A DNA stretch of 64,000 nt from an uncultured Eubacteriales bacterium (lineage in GTDB: Bacteria; Bacillota; Clostridia; Peptostreptococcales; Anaerovoracaceae): assembly GCA_900542565.1 (NCBI GenBank), contig UQOC01000003.1:1-64000 (forward strand), written 5' to 3'. Under the pieces are notes generated by a model. That model searched no databases. It had not been told where the DNA came from and saw only the letters and a program-made list of their open reading frames with translations. The position numbers were made by a program, and so were the translations under genes. This document shows positions 1 to 8,688 of the stretch, one piece after another. Numbering within the stretch: position 1 is the stretch's first letter; each line of letters opens with the position of its first letter.

Positions 1-75
1 CTTGAAAAGAAAGGAAAACTCAAAAGTCGGAAAACCCTGAAATATCAAGCGTTTGGGAAGAAATACAAGACTTAA
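1..75 (+). CDS. 3' end of an unidentified protein (partial)
   Basis: The first 24 codons of the window are open in frame 1 and end at TAA, 16 bases before the phosphatase start. The fragment is Lys-rich and ends FGKKYKT. It is too short to identify, and it may be chance reading frame rather than a gene end. The next gene's ribosome site lies just after the stop, which would fit a tight operon. Confidence 0.3.
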   Translation, partial: LEKKGKLKSRKTLKYQAFGKKYKT

Positions 76-91
76 ATGGAGATATAAAAAG

Positions 92-562
92 ATGATTAAA
101 GTACTATTCATCTGCCACGGCAACATCTGCCGCTCGCCGATGGCAGAATTTTTACTGAAACACATGGTAAGGGAGCAGGGGCTCCAGGACCAATTCCAGA
201 TAGCTTCCGCAGCAACAAGCAGAGAAGAGATAGGCAATCCTGTTTACCCTCCGGCCAGACGGAAACTGGCTGAACTGGGCATTTCAACCATAGGCAAGAC
301 TGCTGTACAGATGACTAAAAGCGATTATGACAAATATGACTATGTGATCGTCATGGATGAAAACAATATGCGCAATGCCCTGAGACTGGTGGGGAGAACA
401 CGCACTGAAGCGGCAAAACTGCACAAACTCCTCGACTTTGCAGACAAACATGGAGACATTGCAGACCCCTGGTATACTGGGGATTTTGATACTGCATTCA
501 GTGAAATAGAAAAAGGCTGCAGCGGATTTCTTGAGCATCTTAAAAAAGAAGGAATGATCTGA
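92..562 (+). CDS. Low-molecular-weight protein-tyrosine phosphatase
   Basis: This 156-residue protein is a cytoplasmic LMW phosphatase that hydrolyses phosphotyrosine, or possibly phosphoarginine, on proteins. The P-loop CHGNICRS (Cys8 to Arg14, CX5R) sits at the N-terminus and the general-acid DPW motif is near residue 125, as usual for the family. An earlier in-frame start exists at 53, but ATG 92 follows a GGAG with good spacing and begins the conserved MIKVLFICHGN sequence, so it is preferred. The next gene overlaps it by one base (TGATG), implying co-transcription. The substrate cannot be told from sequence. Confidence 0.9.
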   Translation: MIKVLFICHGNICRSPMAEFLLKHMVREQGLQDQFQIASAATSREEIGNPVYPPARRKLAELGISTIGKTAVQMTKSDYDKYDYVIVMDENNMRNALRLVGRTRTEAAKLHKLLDFADKHGDIADPWYTGDFDTAFSEIEKGCSGFLEHLKKEGMI

Positions 563-882
563 TGTACTTCGTTTACATGCTCCGCTGCGGAGACGGATCT
601 GTTTATACAGGCATTACTACTGATCTTTTAAGGCGTTTCAAAGAACACCGGAACGGAAAAGGCGCAAGATACACAAAGAGCCGCAAGGTGATAAGGATAG
701 AAGCGGCATGGGAATGCGATGAACGATCAGATGCGCTGAAACTGGAAGCCCAGATAAAGAAACTGCCCAAATATAAAAAAGAGCAGCTCATAACAGACGA
801 AAATGCCATGAGGTCTTATCTGGACGGAAAAGTGGACATAAACAGATATCACAGACAGAGGTCATGGGCAGAATGGCCATAA
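562..882 (+). CDS. GIY-YIG domain protein (UPF0213/YhbQ type)
   Basis: A 106-residue stand-alone GIY-YIG nuclease-fold protein. The N-terminal YFVYMLRC and VYTGITTDLLRR segments correspond to the GIY and YIG strands and the first catalytic helix. Family members are small, intron-free relatives of UvrC/homing nucleases with possible DNA repair roles that are poorly defined. Translation is probably coupled to the phosphatase gene through the one-base overlap. Nothing in it looks damaged. Confidence 0.88.
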   Translation: MYFVYMLRCGDGSVYTGITTDLLRRFKEHRNGKGARYTKSRKVIRIEAAWECDERSDALKLEAQIKKLPKYKKEQLITDENAMRSYLDGKVDINRYHRQRSWAEWP

Positions 883-893
883 GACTGTAAAAA

Positions 894-924
894 GGCCGGA
901 ATACAAGGATTGCCGGTCATTTTG
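894..924. terminator. Possible convergent terminator
   Basis: GGCCGGAAT (894-902) can pair with ATTGCCGGTC (909-919) with one bulge. An A-run precedes it and a short T-run follows, between the convergent GIY-YIG and TetR genes. The stem overlaps the TetR stop codon. It is a weak candidate. Confidence 0.4.
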
Positions 925-1480
925 CGATCAGCTCAAGATATTTCTCACTGTTTGCGATAAAACTATCTATGTCTACCATTGTGTTTCCTATGGTCTTGTG
1001 GATGAACAATCCGTCAGACAGGATAAGCAGCAGCCATGACAGATAGTCAGGGGGGATTTCACTTGTGCGTTCGCTTATCTTTTCGGTCAGTATGGAAGCA
1101 AAGTCCTTATATCTTTGCAGCAGCCGCTTCCTGAGCTGTTCATTGCCGGCTGCAGAGTCAGAGAACAGATGAAGCCTCAGATTGGCTGTTTCAACATCTC
1201 TTTGCAATACATATTTTATGAGCCTGTGCATGGAAGTATCTTTTGAGGCGTCTTCTGTCCATGTGAGAAGATCCTGAAGCTGCTGATCCAGATATTTGTC
1301 CGTAATATCAAATATCAGGTCGTTTTTATTTTTGTAATAATAATACAGAGTCCCTTTTGAGACACCTGCTTCCTTTGCTATGTCAGCAAGAGAAATGTCA
1401 GACATTTTCTCACTGGCAAGCAGATCCTCTGCGGCAGAGAGGATCTTTTCCCTTATATTTTCATTTCTTGGAGCAGCCAT
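917..1480 (-). CDS. TetR/AcrR family transcriptional regulator
   Basis: A 187-residue TetR-type repressor. The N-terminal helix-turn-helix (about residues 8-55) includes the typical ADIAKEAGVSKGTLYYYYKNKNDL stretch, here split only for mention; the remainder is a helical ligand/dimer domain with no recognisable ligand signature. Its start is ATG 1480 behind GGGAGGTGG. It is divergent from the redox operon beginning at 1756, and a 20-bp palindrome lies just downstream of that operon's likely promoter. The simplest reading is that it represses the operon and is relieved by an unknown metabolite. Confidence 0.9.
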   Translation of the reverse strand: MAAPRNENIREKILSAAEDLLASEKMSDISLADIAKEAGVSKGTLYYYYKNKNDLIFDITDKYLDQQLQDLLTWTEDASKDTSMHRLIKYVLQRDVETANLRLHLFSDSAAGNEQLRKRLLQRYKDFASILTEKISERTSEIPPDYLSWLLLILSDGLFIHKTIGNTMVDIDSFIANSEKYLELIAK

Positions 1481-1516
1481 ATGCCACCTCCCATTTTTCC
1501 AATCTTATATGCTCCC

Positions 1517-1545
1517 ATTATACACATTTGCAGGCTGTTTGTCGA
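1517..1545 (-). promoter_or_regulatory. Sigma-70-type promoter for the TetR gene
   Basis: Read on the minus strand, TCGACA and TATAAT are separated by 17 bases, about 37 bases upstream of the TetR start. No palindrome overlaps it, so autoregulation through the 1644-1663 site looks unlikely. Confidence 0.6.
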
Positions 1546-1604
1546 GAGCGCCTGTTTAAGCTCCTCGGCCATAAAAAGAAAAAAGCTTCCCTTCATGGAA
1601 AAGC

Positions 1605-1633
1605 TTGACTTTGACATGTGCTTCTGGTACGAT
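1605..1633 (+). promoter_or_regulatory. Sigma-70-type promoter of the redox operon
   Basis: TTGACT (1605-1610) and TACGAT (1628-1633) are separated by exactly 17 bases and point toward the operon starting at 1756. The palindromic operator begins 10 bases further on, over the expected transcription start. Confidence 0.6.
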
Positions 1634-1643
1634 AAAGCCAAAG

Positions 1644-1663
1644 AGTCGGTCATTTGACCGACT
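1644..1663. promoter_or_regulatory. 20-bp palindromic operator, probable TetR site
   Basis: AGTCGGTCA, a TT centre, then TGACCGACT form a perfect inverted repeat. Size, symmetry and place (just downstream of a -10 box and next to a divergent tetR gene) match TetR-family operators. Assignment to the 917-1480 regulator is inference. Confidence 0.7.
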
Positions 1664-1755
1664 GCGAAAAAGCGGAGCATGTACCATAGACAAAGATCAG
1701 GCATAATGTAAATATATAAATCCGTGCAGGTTCACAGGATTCAGGAGGTGAGCAT

Positions 1756-3489
1756 ATGGATAATGCTAAGCTGGAAAAGAAATTGAACTCCAGATTAAGG
1801 AAAAGATTCGGCGGCAGCGTTAAAGCTTCGGTGGAGGACAGGATAATAAGGGTTACCGGCAATCTTTTGGAATGGGAAGACATAATCCGTGCATGCTCAA
1901 TGTGTGTGGTAAAAAAAGACGGTTTTCATGTGGTAAATGATATAACTTTTGAAGGAGCCACTGTACCTGAAATGAGGATCCCCGACATTGGAGATGATGC
2001 TCTGGACGGGGCAAGGCCCGATGTGCTGATAATAGGCGGCGGCATTTCCGGGGCCAGCATTGCACGAGAACTTACCCGCTGGAAAATTGATGTGCTGCTG
2101 GTGGACAAAGAAGCAGATCTTGCTGTTCAGGCGTCAGGCAGAAACGACGGAGAGGTACATCCGGGAGTGGACCTTGGCAAAGGCACCCTTAAGCAGAAGT
2201 ATGTAGTCAGGGGAAACAGAATGTTCGACAAGCTTTGTGATGATCTGGATGTCCCTTTTAAGCGGTGCGGCCAGTATGCCGGATTTACCGAGTGGTTCAC
2301 CCTTCCGGTCGTATGGCTGTACGGACTTCAGAGAAAATACATATGCGGAGTGGATGATACCAGGATAGTATTCGGAAAGAAAATACGCAGGGGTGAGCCC
2401 GGCCTGAACCACGACTTTAAATTTGCTCTTTATAATCCCATGGCAGGATGTGTCTGTCCATATGGACTGACTATCGCCTTTGGAGAAAACGCTGCTGCAA
2501 ACGGAGCCGGCATTTCCCTTAATACTGCCGTAACAGCCATGGAAGTAAGGGACGGAAGGATCATTTCCGTAGACACCAACAGGGGAAGGATATATCCTAA
2601 AATGGTCATAAACGCAGCCGGGGTGTTTGCAGAGGATGTGGCTGCAATGGCAGAGGACAGGTTCTTTTCCATACATCCCAGGAGAGGGACCAATTCCATA
2701 ACGGATAAAAAGAAAGGTACGATGGTGGGCTGTATTTCCTCTGTCAAGACACTGAAGAAAAACAGATCCCATACAAAAGGCGGAGGCATATTACATACGG
2801 TCCATGACAATCTCCTTGTGGGGCCCAATGCGGTCGAGACATGGGAAAAAGAAAACTTTGCCACCGAAAAGGACAGCATAGACAAAGTCTTTGAAAAGCA
2901 GAAGATGACCGCCCCAAAGCTTGACGAGAGGGATATAATAACATATTTTACAGGCGTGAGACCTGCCACATTTGAAGAAGATTTTGTCATCGAAAAAGGA
3001 AGGAATACGGCAAATTTGATCCACTGCGCAGGCATCCAGTCTCCGGGCCTGACGACAGCGCCTGCGGTAGCTGTAGATGTTGCAGAGATGACAGTAGAAC
3101 AGCTGAAAAAATGTGATCCGCAGATGGAGATCAAGAAAAATCCTGATTTCAATCCAAGACGCAAAGGCATTATATCTGTCAAAGACCTGCCTGAAGAAGA
3201 ACGGGACAGGCTCATAAAGGAAAACCCGGACTACGGCGTCATAGTATGCAGATGCGAAGAAATAAGCAAGGGCGAGATAATAGATGCGCTAAACTCACCG
3301 GTCTGCGTGCCTACCATTGATGGTGTAAAAAAGCGAGTGAGGCCGGGCATGGGCAGGTGCCAGGGGGGATTCTGCATGCCGCTGGTAGCAGAGATAATCA
3401 GTGAGACTGCAGGCATACCAATTGAAGATGTAAAAAAAGCGGGAAACAGATCTTTCATCAGTTTCGGACAGACAAAGGAGGCGCAGTGA
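1756..3489 (+). CDS. GlpA-like FAD oxidoreductase with BON-like N-terminus and [2Fe-2S] C-terminus
   Basis: A 577-residue soluble flavoprotein resembling anaerobic glycerol-3-phosphate dehydrogenase subunit GlpA. Residues 1-65 resemble a BON domain (alternating V/G pattern ending in GFHVVNDI), which is unusual here. A Rossmann FAD motif IIGGGISGAS lies near residue 92-102 and a DAO-type fold follows. The C-terminus is a BFD-like [2Fe-2S] domain with C498-x-C500 and C535-x4-C540. The start follows AGGAGGTGA. It is the first gene of a five-gene operon with an NAD(P)/FAD oxidoreductase and a DUF1667 protein, a trio often found together. The true electron donor may be glycerol-3-phosphate or another hydroxy acid or polyol; this is not resolved. 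Confidence 0.85.
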   Translation: MDNAKLEKKLNSRLRKRFGGSVKASVEDRIIRVTGNLLEWEDIIRACSMCVVKKDGFHVVNDITFEGATVPEMRIPDIGDDALDGARPDVLIIGGGISGASIARELTRWKIDVLLVDKEADLAVQASGRNDGEVHPGVDLGKGTLKQKYVVRGNRMFDKLCDDLDVPFKRCGQYAGFTEWFTLPVVWLYGLQRKYICGVDDTRIVFGKKIRRGEPGLNHDFKFALYNPMAGCVCPYGLTIAFGENAAANGAGISLNTAVTAMEVRDGRIISVDTNRGRIYPKMVINAAGVFAEDVAAMAEDRFFSIHPRRGTNSITDKKKGTMVGCISSVKTLKKNRSHTKGGGILHTVHDNLLVGPNAVETWEKENFATEKDSIDKVFEKQKMTAPKLDERDIITYFTGVRPATFEEDFVIEKGRNTANLIHCAGIQSPGLTTAPAVAVDVAEMTVEQLKKCDPQMEIKKNPDFNPRRKGIISVKDLPEEERDRLIKENPDYGVIVCRCEEISKGEIIDALNSPVCVPTIDGVKKRVRPGMGRCQGGFCMPLVAEIISETAGIPIEDVKKAGNRSFISFGQTKEAQ

Positions 3490-4817
3490 TGAACAGTTAT
3501 GATGTTATAGTCATAGGCGGCGGGCCGGCCGGTTTGGCAGCGGCAGTCTCCGCCAAAAAGAACGGAGCGCAGGTACTCCTCATTGAAAGGGAAGACAGAC
3601 TGGGAGGCATCCTGAAGCAGTGCATACATGATGGATTCGGACTTCTTCATTTCGGCGAAAAGCTGTCAGGGCCTGAATATGCCCGCAGATTCGAAGATGA
3701 ATTCCATAGTCTCAACATTGACTGCAAAACACTGACATTCGTTACAGATATCAAAAAAGAAAAAGACGGGTTTGATGTGCATACAGTCAGCCGGGACGGG
3801 ATAACGGTCTATAAGGCAGGCGCCCTGATACTTGCAACAGGATGCCGTGAAAGGACAGCCAAACAGGTTTCCATCCACGGAACAAGACCGGCAGGAGTGT
3901 TTACGGCGGGAACTGCTCAGCATCTTGTGAACCTGCAGGGACAGATGCCCACAAAAAAGTGCGTCATATTGGGCAGCGGAGATATAGGGCTTATCATGGC
4001 CCGGCGGCTCACCCTCGAAGGAGCCAAAGTAGTAGGCGTTTATGAAGTGAAACCGGAACCTTCAGGTCTGACAAGAAACATAATGCAATGCCTTCAAGAC
4101 TATGATATACCACTTTATCTTTCGCATACCGTAACGAGGGTGCTGGGGCATGACAGGCTTGAAGCTGTAGAAATAGGCCAGGTTGATAAAGATATGAAGC
4201 CGGTTCCCGGATCAGAACACATTGTGGAATGTGATGCCCTCATACTGTCAGTGGGGCTGATCCCTGAAAATGAGATAGCCGAAAGCCTGGGAGTAAACAT
4301 AGATCCAAAGACCAAAGGCCCCTATTGCGATGATATGCTCATGACAGATGTGGAGGGCGTATTTTCCTGCGGAAATGCACTGCATGTAAACGATCTGGTG
4401 GACTATGTATCGGAGAGCGGCAATATTGCAGGTGCAGCGGCCGCCGGATATAGTCTCGGCAAGAAACAGGGAGAGTGGGACAAACTTTCAGATAAAGTGC
4501 CTGTGGAAACAGACGGATCGGTCCAGTACATAGTACCGCAGAAGATAAGACGCTCCGGAAAAGATGATATAGTATTTTATTTTCGCAGCAGCAGGAGTAT
4601 GAAGAAGGCCAGGCTCGTGATAAGATCCGGCGGGACCATTGTGATGGAAAAGGTTCTTTCCAATTTGAAACCTCCGGAAATGGAACGCTTTATCATCAAA
4701 AGAGATGTGCTCCTGGCAGAAAAAAAAGATTCGCCTGTATATGTATACCTTGAAGGATCAGATGACGGCGAGATAAGCGGTGTGGCACACGAAAAGAAAG
4801 GAGAGGGTAAGATATGA
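3489..4817 (+). CDS. NAD(P)/FAD-dependent oxidoreductase
   Basis: A 442-residue pyridine-nucleotide-disulfide-type oxidoreductase lacking an obvious redox-active CxxC disulfide. FAD motif GGGPAGLAAAV is at the N-terminus and a second nucleotide motif, LGSGDIGLIMARR, is near residue 160. A second FAD-contact segment (GVFSCGNALHVNDLVD) precedes the C-terminal domain. GTG 3486 is also possible, but ATG 3489 lies 7 bases after GGAGG and overlaps the upstream stop (TGATG). It probably passes electrons from the GlpA-like subunit to NAD(P), by analogy with sarcosine/opine-oxidase-like assemblies. The gene overlaps the next one by ATGA. Confidence 0.88.
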   Translation: MNSYDVIVIGGGPAGLAAAVSAKKNGAQVLLIEREDRLGGILKQCIHDGFGLLHFGEKLSGPEYARRFEDEFHSLNIDCKTLTFVTDIKKEKDGFDVHTVSRDGITVYKAGALILATGCRERTAKQVSIHGTRPAGVFTAGTAQHLVNLQGQMPTKKCVILGSGDIGLIMARRLTLEGAKVVGVYEVKPEPSGLTRNIMQCLQDYDIPLYLSHTVTRVLGHDRLEAVEIGQVDKDMKPVPGSEHIVECDALILSVGLIPENEIAESLGVNIDPKTKGPYCDDMLMTDVEGVFSCGNALHVNDLVDYVSESGNIAGAAAAGYSLGKKQGEWDKLSDKVPVETDGSVQYIVPQKIRRSGKDDIVFYFRSSRSMKKARLVIRSGGTIVMEKVLSNLKPPEMERFIIKRDVLLAEKKDSPVYVYLEGSDDGEISGVAHEKKGEGKI

Positions 4818-5164
4818 GAGAAATGACTTGCATCACCTGCCCCAACAGCTGCCTCTTATATGTGGAACAAAAGGAAGGAAAGATCATAGTCACAGGAAAC
4901 AAGTGCAAGCGCGGAGAAGCTTTTGCAGCAGCGGAGCTTACCCATCCCATGAGGACCATAAGCAGTACCGTCCGTACGGTGTATAAGGATATACCGGTGC
5001 TTCCTGTGCGTGTTTCAGAGGAAATACCCAAAGAAAAGATCTTCGATGTCATGAAGGAGATAAACAAAGTGACCATAGACCATCCTGTGGATATCGGCGA
5101 TGTGATAATCCCGCATGTACTGGGGCTTTCAGCGGATGTCATCGCAATTTCTGACATACAGTAA
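4814..5164 (+). CDS. DUF1667 Cys-rich protein
   Basis: This 116-residue protein has four N-terminal cysteines, C6-x2-C9-x3-C13 and C31 (CITCPNSC and NKCKRGE), arranged like a metal or Fe-S ligand set. DUF1667 proteins usually follow a GlpA-like protein and an NAD(P)/FAD oxidoreductase, as here, and may be an electron-transfer subunit; no activity is established to my knowledge. Start and previous stop overlap as ATGA. The second half is ordinary alpha/beta sequence ending with VIAISDIQ. Confidence 0.85.
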   Translation: MREMTCITCPNSCLLYVEQKEGKIIVTGNKCKRGEAFAAAELTHPMRTISSTVRTVYKDIPVLPVRVSEEIPKEKIFDVMKEINKVTIDHPVDIGDVIIPHVLGLSADVIAISDIQ

Positions 5165-5192
5165 GACCTTATAAAGAAAGGAGCAAGCAAGG

Positions 5193-6935
5193 ATGAGCAA
5201 TAAGCCGTATAAAGATTTTGAACCGAAATGGGTCAAGGAGCCTGCACCTCCGGACAGTTACAGATCTATATTCCGCTGGGGTGATCCGGAATTTGTTAAA
5301 TATCCGAAAGAGTCATTATACAAGATGATGAAAGAAAAGTTTGTAATGACTGATGAGGATTTCGACCATTACTCCGGTGATATAGGAATGGATAAAGTAA
5401 AGCTGGATGCCCCGTGCAATCTTGCGAGGGAACATATAGAAGCCTTTGAAGGCATTGTAGGAAAAGATAATGTTACTGCCGAGGATTATCCGCGGCTGGC
5501 GGTGGCATATGGCAAGACCGGATATGATGCGGCCCGTCTCAGGGAAAGACGGATAGACAGCCTGCCTGATCTGGTCATATATCCGTCATCAACAGAGGAA
5601 GTTGAGAATATCGTTGCCTATTGTGCTGAGAAAAAGATACCTCTTTATGTATATGGAGGAGGGAGCAGCGTGACCATGGGCGTAGAACCGGTCAAAGGCG
5701 GAGTTTCCCTGGACATGCGAAAAAGGTTCAACAAAGTATTAGATTTTAATGAAACTGATCAGACCATTACTGTTCAGAGCGGTATTTCCGGACCTGACCT
5801 TGAAGCAGCGCTGAATCACGCCCAGGAAAGATTCGGGGCTAAAAGAGCATACACCTGCGGTCACTTTCCGCAGTCATTTGAATACAGCAGCGTAGGCGGC
5901 TGGGTAGTGACAAGGGGTGCAGGGCAGAACAGCACCTATTACGGATGTATAACAGATATAGTAATGGGCCAGAAGTATGCTACGCCCATAGGCACCATCA
6001 AGACAAGCCATTATCCCAGAGAAGCTACAGGTCCTAACCTCAATCAGATAATGATGGGCAGTGAAGGTACATTTGGCGTTCTGACAGAGGTAACATTGAA
6101 GATATTCCGTTTTATGCCGTCAAACAGAAAACGCTTTTCATATATTTTCAAAAACTGGGAGACGGCCATGGATGCAGCCAGGGAAATGATGCAGTGTGAA
6201 GCGGGATTTTCATCGGTTTTCCGCTTGTCAGACCCGGAAGAGACTAACCTGATGCTGCGACTGTACAATGTGGATGAAACTCCTCTGTGGAAAATGCTGG
6301 ATGTGTTTGGGTATCAGGATATGGAAAGATGCCTGTTTCTTGGATTCACAGATGGGGAAGCTGGATTTTCCAAGAATGTGGCAAAGAACATCAAAAAGAT
6401 TGCCCGCAGCCATGGAGGTATGAGCCTGACCTCTTATGTGACCAAAAGCTGGGAAAAAGGGCGGTTTAACGACCCATATCTCAGGGACACATTGCTTGAT
6501 TTCGGAATAATGACAGATACTCTCGAATGTACTGTAAACTGGTCCAACATGGCCAAGGTCCATGAGGAAGTCAGAAAGGTATGCCACGCTCTGCCCAACA
6601 CCATAGTCACCACTCATATGTCCCACTGCTATCCGCAGGGAGCAAATCTGTATTTTATCTTTATAACAAAGATGTCGGACGCAGATAGCTTTAAAGCATA
6701 CCATGCCACCATCCTGGATGCCATCCAGAGGTCAGGAGCTGCTTTGAGCCATCATCACGGCATAGGAAAGATGTTTGCGCCATGGCTGGAAGGCAGTCTG
6801 GGAAGAAGGGAATATGGTGTTTTCAGAGCGCTTAAAGAATACTTTGATCCGGACAATGTCATGAATCCGGGAGGAACCCTTGGCCTTGATCTTGAAGAAG
6901 ATCAGAAACGGTTCCTCAGGGACGATATAAAATAA
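5193..6935 (+). CDS. FAD-binding oxidase, alkyl-dihydroxyacetone-phosphate synthase-like
   Basis: A 580-residue PCMH/VAO-type flavoprotein. The FAD-binding segment YVYGGGSSVTMG is near residues 152-163, and the C-terminal domain carries HHHGIGK (His520-522), the histidine triad typical of alkylglycerone-phosphate synthase relatives. Its length suits that family rather than glycolate oxidase GlcD. Bacterial homologues need not make ether lipids, and no acyl-DHAP partner gene is nearby. With a GlpA-like subunit and an FGGY kinase in the same operon, oxidation of a phosphorylated or hydroxylated carbon source is more likely. Ribosome site AAAGGAG precedes ATG 5193. Confidence 0.85.
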   Translation: MSNKPYKDFEPKWVKEPAPPDSYRSIFRWGDPEFVKYPKESLYKMMKEKFVMTDEDFDHYSGDIGMDKVKLDAPCNLAREHIEAFEGIVGKDNVTAEDYPRLAVAYGKTGYDAARLRERRIDSLPDLVIYPSSTEEVENIVAYCAEKKIPLYVYGGGSSVTMGVEPVKGGVSLDMRKRFNKVLDFNETDQTITVQSGISGPDLEAALNHAQERFGAKRAYTCGHFPQSFEYSSVGGWVVTRGAGQNSTYYGCITDIVMGQKYATPIGTIKTSHYPREATGPNLNQIMMGSEGTFGVLTEVTLKIFRFMPSNRKRFSYIFKNWETAMDAAREMMQCEAGFSSVFRLSDPEETNLMLRLYNVDETPLWKMLDVFGYQDMERCLFLGFTDGEAGFSKNVAKNIKKIARSHGGMSLTSYVTKSWEKGRFNDPYLRDTLLDFGIMTDTLECTVNWSNMAKVHEEVRKVCHALPNTIVTTHMSHCYPQGANLYFIFITKMSDADSFKAYHATILDAIQRSGAALSHHHGIGKMFAPWLEGSLGRREYGVFRALKEYFDPDNVMNPGGTLGLDLEEDQKRFLRDDIK

Positions 6936-6974
6936 GAGACGGCAGATGTGAAAGGAAGAAAGAAGGTAAAGCCG

Positions 6975-8525
6975 ATGAGAGAGAAGATCGTGCTGGCCTT
7001 TGATGTGGGCACTCAAAGCTCGCGGGCCCTGCTTATCAATAACAGAGGAGAAATACTGGCGAAAAGCCAGCAGCAGCACAAGCCGCCTTATGTTTCTCCT
7101 TATCCTGATTGGGCCGAACGGGATGCGGACTTGTATTTCAAAGATATATGCACATGTTCGCTGGACCTGAAAGAGCGTTTTCCAGATATATTTGAACGGA
7201 TCGAGGCGGTTTCAGTAACGACCATCAGGGACACTGTCGTATGTGTTGACAGCAGCGGAAAACCACTCAGGCCTGCCATATTATGGCTTGACAAGAGGAT
7301 GGCTGAAGGACGGCCCCAGATGTCCAATATGGTAAGGATGGCGCTGAAAACCGTAAGGATGGAAGAAACAGCAAATCTGCAATTCCGCAAATCCCATTGC
7401 AACTGGATAATCCAGAATGAGCCGGAAATATGGGAAAAGACAGACAAATTCCTGCTTCTGAGCGGATATCTGATCTTTTGCCTGACGGGCCGGATGGCCG
7501 ATGCGGCTGCAAGCCAGGTAGGCCATATACCTTTTGACAGCCAGCATAGACAGTGGCAGAAAAAAGGCGCGCTGACGCGTCCTGTCTTTGATGTCCATGA
7601 GGATAAGCTCTGCTGCATAGTAGAGTCTGGGCAGGAGATAGGAAAGATCACCGCAGAAGCTGCAAAAAAAACAGGTTTGCCGGAAGGACTGCCGCTGTTT
7701 GCGACCGGTTCGGATAAGGCCTGTGAAATCATGGGGCTGGGCTGTATTGATAAGGAAAAAGCAGCTATAAGCCTGGGAACCACTGCAACTGTAACATTTA
7801 CCATAGACCATTATCTTGAACCTGAACGGTTCATACCGCCTTATGATTCCATAATGCCTGGGTATTTTACACCGGAGATAGAAATCTTCCGCGGATATTG
7901 GCTCATCTCATGGTTTAAAAAAGAATTTGCCGAAAAGGAGGTGGCTCAGGCGGCCCTGGAGGGATGTTCGGCCGAGGATTTGCTGAACAGGCGCCTGGAA
8001 GAAATACCCGCCGGCTGCGAAGGACTGCTGTTCCAGCCGTATTTTACGCCCAACATTACGATGCCCACAGCCAAAGGCGCTGTTATAGGCTTTTCTGACT
8101 GGCATACGAGGATACATATATACCGCGCCATAATAGAGGGGATAAACTTTGCACTGATAGATGGCCTGAGACAGATGGAAAAGAAAGCCGGATACAGGAT
8201 GAAAGAGATCAGGGTAGGCGGCGGAGGGTCTCAAAGCGACCAGATATGCCAGATAACTGCCGACATGTTCGGAATACCTGTTGTCCGTACCCAGACCCAT
8301 GAAGTGGCAGGGATAGGTACGGCCATGACGACCTTTGTTGGAATGGGAGAATTTGAAGATTACCGCCAGGCAGCCGATGCAATGGTACATGAATCTTGTG
8401 TATTTGAGCCCGACAGACAGCAGCATGAAATATATGAAAAACTTTATGAAAATGTTTTCAAAAAGATTTATGGCCGTCTTGAAGATCTTTATGATGAGCT
8501 TGGAAAAATATTTGAGCAAATGTAA
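6975..8525 (+). CDS. FGGY-family carbohydrate kinase
   Basis: A 516-residue sugar/polyol kinase. The phosphate-1 motif DVGTQSSRALL starts at residue 10, the phosphate-2-like SLGTTATVTF is near 265, and the adenosine region VGGGGSQSD followed by AGIGTAMT is in the last third. GTG 6948 is an alternative start, but ATG 6975 has AAGG at proper spacing and begins the conserved core. It is last in the operon. Family members phosphorylate glycerol, xylulose, erythritol and others. Here the pairing with a GlpA-like dehydrogenase recalls GlpK/GlpA logic, but the substrate is not deducible. Confidence 0.88.
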   Translation: MREKIVLAFDVGTQSSRALLINNRGEILAKSQQQHKPPYVSPYPDWAERDADLYFKDICTCSLDLKERFPDIFERIEAVSVTTIRDTVVCVDSSGKPLRPAILWLDKRMAEGRPQMSNMVRMALKTVRMEETANLQFRKSHCNWIIQNEPEIWEKTDKFLLLSGYLIFCLTGRMADAAASQVGHIPFDSQHRQWQKKGALTRPVFDVHEDKLCCIVESGQEIGKITAEAAKKTGLPEGLPLFATGSDKACEIMGLGCIDKEKAAISLGTTATVTFTIDHYLEPERFIPPYDSIMPGYFTPEIEIFRGYWLISWFKKEFAEKEVAQAALEGCSAEDLLNRRLEEIPAGCEGLLFQPYFTPNITMPTAKGAVIGFSDWHTRIHIYRAIIEGINFALIDGLRQMEKKAGYRMKEIRVGGGGSQSDQICQITADMFGIPVVRTQTHEVAGIGTAMTTFVGMGEFEDYRQAADAMVHESCVFEPDRQQHEIYEKLYENVFKKIYGRLEDLYDELGKIFEQM

Positions 8526-8556
8526 AAATGTTATGGAAATAATCTTAAGGGTGTAG

Positions 8557-8562
8557 TATAAT
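8557..8562 (+). promoter_or_regulatory. -10 box of the tRNA-Thr promoter
   Basis: A perfect TATAAT lies 52 bases before the tRNA. The -35 is poor (TGGAAA at 17-base spacing). Between them and the tRNA, TTCGTTGCTG and CAGCAGCGAA (about 8566-8608) can form a leader stem-loop. Confidence 0.5.
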
Positions 8563-8613
8563 AACTTCGTTGCTGTATGCAGTTCATATGATGGCTGCTC
8601 AGCAGCGAATCAT

Positions 8614-8688
8614 GCTAGTGTGGCTCAATGGCAGAGCAGCTCATTCGTAATGAGCAGGTTGGGGGTTCGATTCCCTTCACTAGCTCCA
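8614..8688 (+). tRNA. tRNA-Thr (CGT anticodon)
   Basis: A full cloverleaf can be drawn. The acceptor GCTAGTG pairs with CACTAGC, followed by T and an encoded CCA. The D stem is GCTC/GAGC. The anticodon stem GCTCA/TGAGC encloses TTCGTAA with CGT at 8646-8648. The T arm has loop TTCGATT. It reads ACG codons. A rho-independent terminator whose stem begins at the final A follows immediately. Confidence 0.95.

Noticed and set aside
2134..3215. Long minus-strand frames (212 and 261 residues) opposite the GlpA-like gene
   Set aside because: They are antisense to a clear flavoprotein gene, without family similarity or ribosome sites.
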